NCBI GenBank assembly: GCA_016791475.1
Contig: JAEUWI010000012.1
Coordinates: forward strand, 1 to 64,000
Direction of reading: 5' to 3'
DNA length: 64,000 nucleotides
From: Candidatus Hydrogenedentota bacterium
GTDB lineage: Bacteria; Hydrogenedentota; Hydrogenedentia; Hydrogenedentales; JAEUWI01
The notes beneath the pieces were generated by a model. It did not search any database. It worked only from the letters and a program-made list of their open reading frames with translations, and was not told where the DNA came from. The position numbers and the translations under genes are program-made. This document shows, piece by piece, positions 8,606 to 17,216 of this stretch (its first letter is position 1; every line of letters starts with the position of its first letter).

Positions 8606-9522
8606 GCATGGAGCAGGGCGATGGGGGAATCAAGCGACGCAACTTTCTTCGAATCGGTGCGGGCGCGGCGATTGCGACGGCCGCGGCGGCCACGGTTGCG
8701 CCCTTGCGCAATCTGGCGGCGGGATCGCTGGATGGATTCTTTCAGCAGCATTACAAGCGCTTGTCGGAGGCGGATCTGGCGGCGATCATGGCGCGTCTGG
8801 AGGGCGAGATCGGTCGCGACTATGGCGCGAAGGTGACCATTCGGGATCCGAAACCGAAGCCGGGCGTGCGCTTTGCGTACGCGCTGAATTTAAGCCGCTG
8901 CAATGGTTCGCGGCGCTGTGTGACGGCGTGCGTGCAGGAGAACAACCAGTCCCGGGACCCGGAAATCCAATATATCAAGGTGCTTGAGATGCCGGGCGGG
9001 ACCTTTGATGTGGAGAAGTCCGATCACCACTACGATACGGACCAGGTGCCGCAGAAGGAGAAGTATTACCTTCCGGTGCAGTGCCAGCAATGCGAGAACC
9101 CGCCGTGTACCAAGGTGTGCCCGGTGGAGGCGACGTGGAAAGAGCCGGACGGCATCACGGTGATTGACTACAACTGGTGTATCGGCTGTCGCTATTGCAT
9201 GGCGGCGTGTCCCTACGAGGCGCGTCGCTTCAATTTCAGCAAGCCGGAGATAGGGAAGGAAGAGATCAATCCGAACATGGGCTATCTGAGCAATCGGATT
9301 CGTCCGGCGGGCGTGGTGGAGAAGTGTCATTTCTGCCTGCATCGCACGCGTGAGGGCAAGAACCCGGCCTGCATGGAAGTGTGCCCCACGGGTGCGCGCG
9401 TATTCGGGAATCTGAACGATCCGGACAGTGAGATCCGGTACATCGTATCCAACAAGCGGACGTATATTCTCAAGGAAGAAGCGGGCACGATTCCGGCCTT
9501 CTTCTATTACTTCGATGCGTGA
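8602..9522 (+). CDS. Tat-exported 4x[4Fe-4S] ferredoxin subunit (NrfC/PsrB-like)
   Basis: A 306-aa electron-transfer subunit. A twin-arginine signal (RRNFLRIGAG, RR at 12-13) indicates folded export. Four cysteine groups typical of the NrfC/DmsB/PsrB family are present: CNGSRRCVTAC, CQQCENPPCTKVCPVEA, CIGCRYCMAACPYEA and CHFC with a later CMEVCPTGA. Together they can bind four [4Fe-4S] clusters. It overlaps the preceding cytochrome gene by 4 bp and is followed 12 bp later by an NrfD-type gene, the usual partner that exchanges electrons with quinones. Which terminal enzyme it serves is taken from context: the octaheme cytochrome. Confidence 0.92.
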   Translation: MSMEQGDGGIKRRNFLRIGAGAAIATAAAATVAPLRNLAAGSLDGFFQQHYKRLSEADLAAIMARLEGEIGRDYGAKVTIRDPKPKPGVRFAYALNLSRCNGSRRCVTACVQENNQSRDPEIQYIKVLEMPGGTFDVEKSDHHYDTDQVPQKEKYYLPVQCQQCENPPCTKVCPVEATWKEPDGITVIDYNWCIGCRYCMAACPYEARRFNFSKPEIGKEEINPNMGYLSNRIRPAGVVEKCHFCLHRTREGKNPACMEVCPTGARVFGNLNDPDSEIRYIVSNKRTYILKEEAGTIPAFFYYFDA

Positions 9523-9534
9523 GGGGAGCGGGAA

Positions 9535-10803
9535 ATGCTGAAAGATTATCCGGTATTCCTCTGGCGCGCGGTTAAGCTTGGATTTGCGGGCGGAAGCGCC
9601 TTTTATGCGTGGATGATATTGCTGACGCTCCTTTCGGGGCTTGGCGGCTGGGCGTACACGACCCAGTTTGTGGAGGGGTTGCAGACGACGGGCATGACGG
9701 ATCAGGTGAGCTGGGGCGCTTATATCGCGAACTTCACCTTCCTGGTGGGGGTGGCGGCGGCCTCGGTGATGCTGGTGATACCCGCGTACATCTATCGCAA
9801 TAAGGACATGCACGATATCGTGCTCTATGGCGAGCTCCTGGCGGTGGCGGCGATCATCATGAGCCTGCTTTTCGTGGTGGTGGATCTGGGTCGCCCGGAC
9901 CGGTTCTGGCATTTGATTCCGTGGGTGGGCGTGTTCAATTTTCCCGGATCGCTGCTTTCCTGGGACGTCATCGTGCTGAACGGCTATCTGCTTTTGAACC
10001 TTCACATTTGCGGTTATCTTCTATATGTGAAGTATCTCGGTCGCAAACCGACGGCAACGTTCTACATTCCCTTTGTCTTCCTTTCGATCGCGTGGGCGGT
10101 GAGTATTCACACGGTAACGGCGTTTCTTTACGTCGGTCTTGTGGGCCGTCCCTTCTGGAATGCGGCAATAGTGGCGCCGCGCTTTCTGGGGTCGGCCTTT
10201 ACAGCGGGGCCGGGCATTCTGATTATTGCCTTCCAGATCATGGAGCGCCTCAGCGGGCTTCAGGTGAACGAGCGAGCCTATACGCTGTTGCGGCAGATTA
10301 TCACGGCCTCCCTGCTGATCAATCTTTTCATGCTGTTCTGCGAGGCCTTTAAGGAGTTCTATTCGGCGGCCCTGCACAACGCCTCGGCCAAGTACCTCTT
10401 TTTCGGTCTGGAGCATCACGGCCACACCTACAACCTGCTCGTACCCTGGATCTGGACCGCCATCGTGATGGAAGTTATCGCGGCGGTGATTCTGGTGGTT
10501 CCACCGGTTGCGCGCCGCCGTGCCTTCTTCAACGTCGCGTGCTTGCTTGCTTGCACCGGGATCTGGATCGAGAAGGGTATGGGCCTGATCATTCCGGGCT
10601 TCATTCCCACGCCGCTGGGCAACATCGTCGAGTATCTTCCCAGCTTCAATGAAGTGCTTGTGTGCGTGGGGATCTGGGCATTTGGTTTTCTCCTGTTCTC
10701 CTGGATGGTCCATCTGGCCGTCCCGATCATGAACGGAACATTTTCGAAGGAATCGGGAGAGCACGCAACTCCCGCCGCAGCCATAAAAGGAGAGGTGTCA
10801 TGA
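9535..10803 (+). CDS. NrfD/PsrC-family quinone-interacting membrane subunit
   Basis: A 422-aa integral membrane protein with about nine or ten hydrophobic helices. It fits the NrfD/polysulfide-reductase group, including a conserved acidic/His-rich helix with VVDLGRPDRFWHLIPWVG and the SWDVIVLNGYLLLN helix. The family oxidises or reduces menaquinol and hands electrons to the ferredoxin subunit. GGGAGCGGGAA precedes the start. The last bases overlap the next start (ATGA, 10800-10803), indicating translational coupling to the octaheme cytochrome gene. Confidence 0.92.
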   Translation: MLKDYPVFLWRAVKLGFAGGSAFYAWMILLTLLSGLGGWAYTTQFVEGLQTTGMTDQVSWGAYIANFTFLVGVAAASVMLVIPAYIYRNKDMHDIVLYGELLAVAAIIMSLLFVVVDLGRPDRFWHLIPWVGVFNFPGSLLSWDVIVLNGYLLLNLHICGYLLYVKYLGRKPTATFYIPFVFLSIAWAVSIHTVTAFLYVGLVGRPFWNAAIVAPRFLGSAFTAGPGILIIAFQIMERLSGLQVNERAYTLLRQIITASLLINLFMLFCEAFKEFYSAALHNASAKYLFFGLEHHGHTYNLLVPWIWTAIVMEVIAAVILVVPPVARRRAFFNVACLLACTGIWIEKGMGLIIPGFIPTPLGNIVEYLPSFNEVLVCVGIWAFGFLLFSWMVHLAVPIMNGTFSKESGEHATPAAAIKGEVS

Positions 10804-12248
10804 AGATAATGCAACGTAGCGCAGGAGCGGTTGTCATTGGGCTGGCCGTCCTCGGCGGGCTCCCCGCGATGGCGGCCGGTTATATGCTGCCGGAGCTGTC
10901 CGTTGAATCGAAGGAGTGCATCGAGTGCCACAAGATGCAGAGCAAGGTGATTTACGAGCAGTGGGGGGACAGCAAGCACTTTCGCGGTAATATTGGCTGC
11001 TTTGAGTGCCACAAGGCGGAGCGGGAGGACAAGGATGCCTATGACCACTACGGCAAAGTGATCTCCACCATCGTCAGCCCCAAAGACTGCGCCCGGTGCC
11101 ATGAGAAGGAAGTGGAACAGTTTGTCTCATCTCACCATGCGAAGGCGGCGCGTATCCTGGGTTCGCTGGACAACGTGCTGGCCGAAGTGGTGGAAGGCAA
11201 CAACGACTTTATCACGCCCATGTTCCCCATGGGTATCTCGGCGGCGGCGGTGAACGGCTGCTGGCAGTGTCACGGCTCCGAGGTGAAGGTGATGCCGGAC
11301 GGCAAGCTGGATCCGGCGACCTGGCCGAACTCGGGTATTGGCCGAATCAACCCCGACGGGTCCGAGGGGTCCTGCTCGGCGTGCCACTCGCGCCATGCGT
11401 TCTCGGTGGAGCAGGTGCGCAATCCTGAGAACTGCGGCAAGTGCCACATGGGCCCGGACCATCCCCAGATCGAGATATACAACGAGTCCAAGCATGGCGT
11501 GGCGTTCCGCGCCAATATCGATAAGATGAACATGGACAGTCCGAAGTGGATTGTGGGTGAAGATTACAGCGCCGCACCGACCTGCGCTACCTGCCACATG
11601 AGCGCCACGAAGGATCAGCCGGTGACGCACGATGTGGGCATGCGCATCAGTTGGAACAACCGCCCGGCGGTATCCGTTCGCCCGGAATTGGCGGATGCGA
11701 AGATGGGCCTTCCCGGTAAGGACGTTCCGTGGGAACAGCGTCGGAAGAACATGGAGAATGTGTGTCTCAATTGCCACAACCAGAACTATGTGGACGCCTT
11801 TTACAAGCAGTACGATGGCCTGCTGGATCTGTATCATGAGAAGTTCGCCAATCCCGGTCTGGAGCTGATGGCCCTGGCGAAGCCCCTGCTGAAGCCGGTG
11901 GAATTCGGGAACAAGATCGACTGGACGTGGTATGAGATCTGGCACCATGAGGGGCGGCGCGCGCGCCACGGCGTCTCCATGATGGGTCCTGATATTACGC
12001 ACTGGCACGGCACCTATGAAGTGGCCAAGCACTTTTACACGAAGTTTGTGCCCGAGTTGGAAGAACTGATCGAGGACGGCAAGGCATCTGGAGACGCGAC
12101 GAAGGAAGCGGCGGCGGTGGCGCTGGAGGCGAAGCTGGAGGAGGTGATGAAGAGCAACAATCACCGCTGGTTTAACGGCGAGATGGACGAGAAGGAGAAG
12201 GCGGAGCGCAAGAAGCGCATGGAAGAGTTCCAGGAACGCTACAAGTAA
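10800..12248 (+). CDS. HAO-like octaheme c-type cytochrome
   Basis: A 482-aa periplasmic protein after a signal peptide (ending AMAAG). Eight CxxCH motifs start near residues 40, 67, 97, 154, 192, 212, 262 and 322. The C-terminal part has the hydroxylamine-oxidoreductase-family block HEGRRARHG (383-391) and GPDITHWHG (396-404), followed by a helical tail. In HAO proper, a tyrosine in the latter block cross-links to the active heme, as I recall it; here position 399 is Ile. That fits the reductive HAO-like enzymes acting on nitrite or hydroxylamine rather than oxidative HAO. ATG 10800 has AAGGAG upstream and overlaps the NrfD stop. Substrate and direction are unproven. Confidence 0.82.
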   Translation: MKIMQRSAGAVVIGLAVLGGLPAMAAGYMLPELSVESKECIECHKMQSKVIYEQWGDSKHFRGNIGCFECHKAEREDKDAYDHYGKVISTIVSPKDCARCHEKEVEQFVSSHHAKAARILGSLDNVLAEVVEGNNDFITPMFPMGISAAAVNGCWQCHGSEVKVMPDGKLDPATWPNSGIGRINPDGSEGSCSACHSRHAFSVEQVRNPENCGKCHMGPDHPQIEIYNESKHGVAFRANIDKMNMDSPKWIVGEDYSAAPTCATCHMSATKDQPVTHDVGMRISWNNRPAVSVRPELADAKMGLPGKDVPWEQRRKNMENVCLNCHNQNYVDAFYKQYDGLLDLYHEKFANPGLELMALAKPLLKPVEFGNKIDWTWYEIWHHEGRRARHGVSMMGPDITHWHGTYEVAKHFYTKFVPELEELIEDGKASGDATKEAAAVALEAKLEEVMKSNNHRWFNGEMDEKEKAERKKRMEEFQERYK

Positions 12249-13193
12249 GCGGAGTCAGCAAAGTAATCGGGCTGGTTGCGGTACGAGGCAGCCAGCCCGT
12301 TTTCTATTCTCCTGGGGAGTGAAGGGTTGCCGTTTGTGGTTGGCAGAGGAGGAGCGACTGCGGAGGAGCTTGTGGCGGTATCCGGCTGTAACCCAATGTT
12401 TCACCACAAAGCCCCTGGAGAGGCCTTTGGCCGCAACCAAAAGAACTGAACCGCAAATTTACGCAGATTCTCGCAAATAGTGGGATGAGAGATTTGAACC
12501 GCGAATGAACGCGAGTATATCCAGGTACCCGTGACGTTTACGAGTGGGCCTTTCAGCAGCGCGTTGAGCCTGTTCGTTTCCGTGCCCTTCCGTGTTCAAC
12601 AGAAGCGGATCGCCCGCGGAACTGCACGGAAGTCAACGGAGAATTCTCCTTGGAAACATGTCATCGTAGGTTGCCACTCAGACTATGGTTATGGACTCAT
12701 TGAATCAATTAACTTGCTGAAAAGGCAAAATAATGCCTGATAGTAGTACGAAGAGCACGAAGAAGAAAGAGGGAAGGAAGCGTTCTGCTACGATGGTTCC
12801 TCCCCTGCGACCCCGGCAAGACCTGATTGAACTCGCACCGAAAATAACTTTGCGCCTTCGCGACTTTGCGTGCGATACATCAGGAAGAATGCTTGTCGAG
12901 GGCGACTGAACGACCGCCGAAGCCCCCTGCGACGCGACAGACTCCTGTCTCTTCGTGTTCTTATTGTCTTCGTGGTGAATGTATTTGTGTTTCCATCGAA
13001 GCCAGGCGGGTCTCGTGTCACGCTCCAGCATATACGCACGGAGAAATCAGGTCCCGGTGGCAGTTCCGCCAGATGGTACGTATTGACAGGCGGGGGGCTT
13101 CCGTGTTAGACAAAGTATAGAGAGACCTTCACGGAGAAGGCCCCGCGGTTCAGATTCAAACGAGCCCGATGGCTGTTCGGGCAGGGCAGAGCG
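12249..13193. other. Gene-free region with decayed dispersed repeats
   Basis: About 945 bp without a supportable gene. After the terminator it holds several short repeat-like fossils: CCGCAAATTTACGCAG at about 12452 and CCGCGAATGAACGCGA at about 12498; TTCCGTGCCCTTCCGTG (12579-12595) with an inverted relative at 12621-12641; ACGAAGAGCACGAAGAAG (12748-12765) with an inverted relative at about 12946-12975; and CTTTGCGCCTTCGCGACTTTGCG near 12850. Such words recur as dispersed elements in many environmental genomes. A TTGACA at 13083 may belong to a promoter for the next gene, but no good -10 is seen. Confidence 0.65.
12268..12306 (+). terminator. Rho-independent terminator of the cytochrome operon
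   Basis: An inverted repeat with arms CGGGCTGGTTGC (12268-12279) and GCAGCCAGCCCG (12288-12299), 11 of 12 paired, is followed by TTTTCTATT. It begins 19 bp after the octaheme stop, as expected for the end of the operon. Confidence 0.8.
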
Positions 13194-13637
13194 ATGAGCC
13201 ACGAGAGAGACGAAACACCTCCGCCCCACGAGGTGACCAAATTGTTGTGGGCCCATGCGGATGCGACGGCGGAACGCGTCATTGACCGGCTGGGGGGGCC
13301 ACTCCGGCTGACCAATCTGGAACAGTTCCTTCGAGACAAGCAGTGCCTGCGCTATGTGACCTCGATTCACTTTGACGGGGATGAACTGGAGCCGCACCAG
13401 TTTGCGGAGCCGGTGCTCCACGGGGAGGGTGCGGAGCGCCATTGCTGCCTCTATATTCATCCGCGTTATCAGGGGTATCCCGAGGCGGTTCCCTATCTGG
13501 TTGCGTACATGGCGGCCGCGATCACCTATGGCGACGCCGCCGATCCGGACTTGTGCGAGCATCTGGGATCGATGCTGGTGAAGGAGCCGAAAGATGCGTT
13601 TTACGCGCGCATCTGCCGACTTGCGGATCTGCCCTGA
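13194..13637 (+). CDS. Hypothetical protein, 147 aa
   Basis: No family recognised. The protein is soluble, with no signal peptide or membrane helix. The N-terminal half is helical and charged. The middle has RHCCLYIHPRYQGYPEAVPY, whose Cys, His and aromatic residues could form a binding site. The C-terminus has two Cys (DLCEHLG and ARICRLADLP). Codon use matches neighbouring genes, and it ends 18 bp before the convergent sensor-kinase stop, as a real gene would. The ribosome-binding site is weak (GGGCAGAGCG). The preceding 900 bp is gene-free, so it is likely transcribed alone. Confidence 0.6.
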   Translation: MSHERDETPPPHEVTKLLWAHADATAERVIDRLGGPLRLTNLEQFLRDKQCLRYVTSIHFDGDELEPHQFAEPVLHGEGAERHCCLYIHPRYQGYPEAVPYLVAYMAAAITYGDAADPDLCEHLGSMLVKEPKDAFYARICRLADLP

Positions 13638-13655
13638 CCTTGTTCGCCGTCGAAC

Positions 13656-15707
13656 TTACCCGGCGGTGACTTCCCGCAGGATATCGAGGAGTTGCTTGAG
13701 TCGGTATGGTTTGCGGATGTAGGCGGCCACTTCCTTGAAAATGGCGGGCGAGGAGCTTTCGCTTTCGCTGTAGCCACTGCTGAGGATGATGGGAATGGTC
13801 GGGTTGATCTCCCGCATGCGTATGCAGGCCGTTTCGCCATTCATTCGGGGCATGGTCAGGTCGAGGAGGACGGCGCAGAGGGACGGGTGGTGGGTCTCAA
13901 ACAGCTCCACGCCATCCTGGCCGTCCACGGCGGTAATGACGTCGTATCCGCTGTGCTCCAGAATCCGGCGGGCCGCGTTGCGCACGAGTTCCTCGTCGTC
14001 CACAACGAGGACGCGCATACCCGGGGCGACACCCTCGGGGCGCTCCGGCTCCGCCTTTGAAATTTCGACCGGCGCCTCGGGTTGTGGCGCGGGTTTGAAA
14101 TAGAGCCGGAAGGTGGCTCCTTCGCCGAGGGTGCTCTTGAGGGAGACGAGACCCTGGTGGGCATATACGATGCCGAGCACCGCGGCGAGGCCGAGTCCGG
14201 ACGCGTGGTGCTTGGTCGTGTAGAAGGGGTCGAAAATTCGCGTGATGGCGTCCTCATGGAGGCCGGACCCGGTGTCGGCGACTTCGAGATACACGTGAGG
14301 CCCAGGTTCGGGCGCGTGCTGGTGAAGCAGCCTCGAAAAGTCGGTTTCCGTGAGCAACTCGGTCCCTGTGGCGATGGTGACGGTGCCCGGCGCGCCGACG
14401 AGCGCGTCCGACGCGTTTGCAACGAGGCTCAAGAGCACCTGGCGGAGGTGAGCCGGGTCGGCACTGATGGCGGGTATGCCGGGATTTCCGCGGAGGACCA
14501 GGGTCGCTTTGGGCGCCAGGGTCATGCGGAGGAGCTGCTGGGTGCCCGCCACGAGTTCGTCCAGATTGACGATTTGCTCTTCCCTCGGGGCTTTTCCCGC
14601 GTAGGCGAGGAGCTGGTGGCAAAGGTCGGCGGCTCGCTGGGCGCTTTCCAGGATTTCGAGGCAGGTCTGCTGGTGATTGCTGTCGGCGCCGATGCAGCGT
14701 GAGAGGTGATCGGCATTGGCCATGACGCCGACGAGGAGATTGTTGAAGTCGTGAGCCACACCGCCGGCAAGAATCTCGAGGCTTTCCATTTTCTGTCGGC
14801 GCTGGATCTGTTGCTCGCGGCGGCGGCGTTCCGAAACGTTTTCGAGGACGGCAACGAGAATGGCGGCGTGTCGGTGCTCGGTGGGGACTGGCGTGGCGAC
14901 GATATTGAACTGTATAACGGACTCGTCGCGGCACAAGAGCCGCGCCTCGAAGGCGAGTCGCGCGGCGTCGGAGGCCTGCAATTTCTCCAGCGCGATCCGG
15001 AAGTCGGTCCTGTCGTCATCGTGGACGAGGCTTTCGAGGCCGGTATCATGAAGCTGGCGGACAGAGTAGCCGAGTTCGGCGGCCAGGGCCTGATTGCACT
15101 CGATGAGGCGCCCCTGGGCGGACATGACGAGGATGCTCACGGGGACATTTTCGAAGACGGCCCGGAAGCGCCCTTCGCTCTCTCTGAGCACGGCTTCGGC
15201 GCGATTGCGGTCGTCAATTTCCTTGAGGAGCTGTCGGTGTTGGAGGTTGAGGGTCTCTCGGGTGGTGTCGAGCTCGAAGACCATCCAGAAGAATCCAAAG
15301 ACCCAGGCGGCGATCCCGGCAAGGTCGGTCATGCTCATGATGAAATCGCGAAATGTGCCCTGTGCGCCGAGGAGTGGGTGGGTATTGAGTGCGGGAATTT
15401 CCGCAACGATGCGCAGGATGATGGAAGCGACGAGTGCGCCGCCGGCGAGGAGCATCCAGCCGCGGACGGCCCTGCTGCCGCGGGTTCCGGCGACGAGAGT
15501 GGCGATGGCGGCACAGGCCATGAGCACGGCGGTGATGGAGAGTGCTTCGGCCAGCAGCGAAGGGTCGGCGGCGAGTCCGAGAAGGAATCGGGAGGTCAAC
15601 TCAAGGGAGAATGCGACGGCGAGGGTTGTCAGCAGCCTCCGGCGCAGTGCGGGTGTAAGCGGGGCCTCTTGGGCCATTTCCAGGGAAGGTACTCCAGAAT
15701 TCGACAA
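13656..15707 (-). CDS. Membrane-bound hybrid histidine kinase/response regulator
   Basis: A 683-aa signalling protein. Four or five hydrophobic helices fill residues 20-160. A short coiled region leads to a PAS domain (about 180-300, ENVPVSILVMSAQGRLIECN). The dimerisation domain has phospho-acceptor His319 in GGVAHDFNNLL. The ATPase domain shows an N-box (VLLSLVANASDAL), G1 (VADTGSGLHED) and GLGLAAVLGIV. After a Pro-rich linker comes a receiver domain (about 560-683) with VVDDEE, phospho-acceptor Asp616 in LLDLTMP and a KPY lysine. TTG 15707 has GGAG 7 bp upstream; ATG 15677 is an alternative. No regulator partner is adjacent. The signal sensed is unknown. Confidence 0.93.
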   Translation of the reverse strand: MSNSGVPSLEMAQEAPLTPALRRRLLTTLAVAFSLELTSRFLLGLAADPSLLAEALSITAVLMACAAIATLVAGTRGSRAVRGWMLLAGGALVASIILRIVAEIPALNTHPLLGAQGTFRDFIMSMTDLAGIAAWVFGFFWMVFELDTTRETLNLQHRQLLKEIDDRNRAEAVLRESEGRFRAVFENVPVSILVMSAQGRLIECNQALAAELGYSVRQLHDTGLESLVHDDDRTDFRIALEKLQASDAARLAFEARLLCRDESVIQFNIVATPVPTEHRHAAILVAVLENVSERRRREQQIQRRQKMESLEILAGGVAHDFNNLLVGVMANADHLSRCIGADSNHQQTCLEILESAQRAADLCHQLLAYAGKAPREEQIVNLDELVAGTQQLLRMTLAPKATLVLRGNPGIPAISADPAHLRQVLLSLVANASDALVGAPGTVTIATGTELLTETDFSRLLHQHAPEPGPHVYLEVADTGSGLHEDAITRIFDPFYTTKHHASGLGLAAVLGIVYAHQGLVSLKSTLGEGATFRLYFKPAPQPEAPVEISKAEPERPEGVAPGMRVLVVDDEELVRNAARRILEHSGYDVITAVDGQDGVELFETHHPSLCAVLLDLTMPRMNGETACIRMREINPTIPIILSSGYSESESSSPAIFKEVAAYIRKPYRLKQLLDILREVTAG

Positions 15708-15856
15708 CTTCGCTCTCCATCCGCTATGGTACTGGCGACACCCCGGCTGCGGCTTGCGGCCATTTGATTGTCCTAGTCGATGCAGACAAACGAAACCGTA
15801 TTGGGGTTTTCCTGTTTGTAAATAGTAGCATAGCGCGGAGAAAGAATTAAAAGATC

Positions 15857-16675
15857 ATGGATGGAGTTGCGCTGAAATCGGCCCTGCGCGCGGGCCGCCG
15901 GGTCTATGGGACCTGTGTGTTGTCGCCGTCGCCCCTCTGGCCCGCGATGCTTGCGGGTACGGGGCTGGACTTTGTGTTTATCGACACGGAGCACATTCCG
16001 CTGGATCGCGCGCAGGTTTCCTGGATGTGCCAGGCCTACGCCGCGAAGGGGCTTCCCCCCATCGTCCGCATACCGGCGCCGGATCCCTACGAAGCCTGCA
16101 AAGTGCTTGACGGCGGGGCCGTGGGCGTGGTGGCGCCGTACCTGGAGAGAATCAGCGATATTCAGGCCCTGCGCGGCGCGGTGAAATATCGTCCCCTGAA
16201 GGGTGAACGCCTGGAGAGGGTGTTGTGTGGGGCGGAGGCACTGGACGAAACGCTGGAGAATTACCTGGGCGGTTACGCTTCGGATAAGTTGATGGTGGTG
16301 AACATCGAAAGCACGCCGGCCATCGAGCGGCTGGATGAAATTCTGGATGTTCCCGGTATTGACGCGCTGCTCATCGGCCCCCACGATCTTTCGATCAGCC
16401 TTGGGATCCCGGAGCAGTACCAGCATCCGACCTTTACGAAGGCGATCACGACGATTATCGACAAGGGCCGCTCCCGGGGCGTGGGGGTGGGCTTTCACTA
16501 CTCCTTCGGCATCGAAGACGCCGTGGCCTGGGCTCGTGCGGGGGCCAATCTCATTGTCCACAGTTCCGATTATTTTCTGGTTCGGGACGCGCTCCGCCAC
16601 GACCTGAGGTACCTTCACGAGTCCCTCGGCGACTCGCGCGAGGGCGCGCGGGGCGATGACATGGTGGTCGTCTGA
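15857..16675 (+). CDS. HpcH/HpaI-family class II aldolase
   Basis: A 272-aa TIM-barrel enzyme. The family cleaves or forms 4-hydroxy-2-oxo acids to pyruvate plus an aldehyde with a divalent metal. Visible motifs are VFIDTEH with the catalytic-area His, PPIVRIPAPDPYE, the metal-binding Glu in MVVNIES and the metal-binding Asp in LLIGPHDLSISLG. Length fits the family. It is divergent from the sensor kinase across about 150 bp, and convergent with the VOC gene just downstream with no gap. The acidic C-terminal tail is unusual but short. The exact substrate (heptenedioate, rhamnonate or other) cannot be told. Confidence 0.88.
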   Translation: MDGVALKSALRAGRRVYGTCVLSPSPLWPAMLAGTGLDFVFIDTEHIPLDRAQVSWMCQAYAAKGLPPIVRIPAPDPYEACKVLDGGAVGVVAPYLERISDIQALRGAVKYRPLKGERLERVLCGAEALDETLENYLGGYASDKLMVVNIESTPAIERLDEILDVPGIDALLIGPHDLSISLGIPEQYQHPTFTKAITTIIDKGRSRGVGVGFHYSFGIEDAVAWARAGANLIVHSSDYFLVRDALRHDLRYLHESLGDSREGARGDDMVVV

Positions 16676-17083
16676 TTATTCGCCGTCCTGGAAGCCCCAT
16701 AACTTGCCTACCGTGAGTTCGAGCAGATTGCCCGAGGGGTCGCGGAAGTATACGGAGGGCGCACCGTTTGGCCAGGTCCATTCCTTTTCGATGGGGATGT
16801 TCAGATCGGCGAGGCGGGCGCGCCATTGGTCCAAGTCGTCTTCGGCCACGCGAAAGGCGAGGTGTCCCCGCCCGACGGCTCCATGGGGCGGCAAATCGGC
16901 GTCGGGACTATCGGTGCCGCGCGGGTCAAAGAGCAGCAGCATTCCGTGCCTCAACTTGAAGAAGATGTGGCGATTTTCCCCCGCGGCGAAGGCCGGCGCA
17001 TTGAGCAGGCTTTCGTAGAACTTCTCCGCCGCCGCCAGGTCGGTGACATACAGCGCCGATTCGAAGATGTAATCCAGCTTCAT
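16676..17083 (-). CDS. VOC-superfamily (glyoxalase-like) protein
   Basis: A 135-aa single-module vicinal-oxygen-chelate protein. It has the paired beta-alpha-beta-beta-beta halves: LYVTDLAAAEKFYESLL at the start, and GRGHLAFRVAEDDLDQWRARL followed by VYFRDPSGNLLELTVG at the end. His in GHLAFRV and Glu in NLLELTV are the usual metal ligands. ATG 17083 is chosen because AAGGAA lies about 8 bp upstream; ATG 17104 is in frame but poorly placed. It ends exactly where the aldolase gene ends on the other strand. Substrate unknown; candidates include glyoxalase, dioxygenase or resistance proteins. Confidence 0.88.
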   Translation of the reverse strand: MKLDYIFESALYVTDLAAAEKFYESLLNAPAFAAGENRHIFFKLRHGMLLLFDPRGTDSPDADLPPHGAVGRGHLAFRVAEDDLDQWRARLADLNIPIEKEWTWPNGAPSVYFRDPSGNLLELTVGKLWGFQDGE

Positions 17084-17216
17084 GGGGGTGTTCCTTTCCG
17101 TCATGGTCCTGTGAGTTTGCTCGCTGCTCCGGGGAGAATGATACCATAGGGGCAGGCAGCACGTTGCGCCAGGTGTCGGGCCGGTGCGGTGCATTACGGA
17201 AAGCAGGTCAGCGGGA

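Noticed and set aside
8890-10005. Long minus-strand frame opposite the ferredoxin and NrfD genes
   Set aside because: The plus strand encodes clear Cys motifs and membrane helices; the antisense translation is His/Arg-rich noise.
12531-13120. Short frames in the gene-free region after the cytochrome operon
   Set aside because: They translate repeat fossils in several frames and lack ribosome-binding sites or known features.
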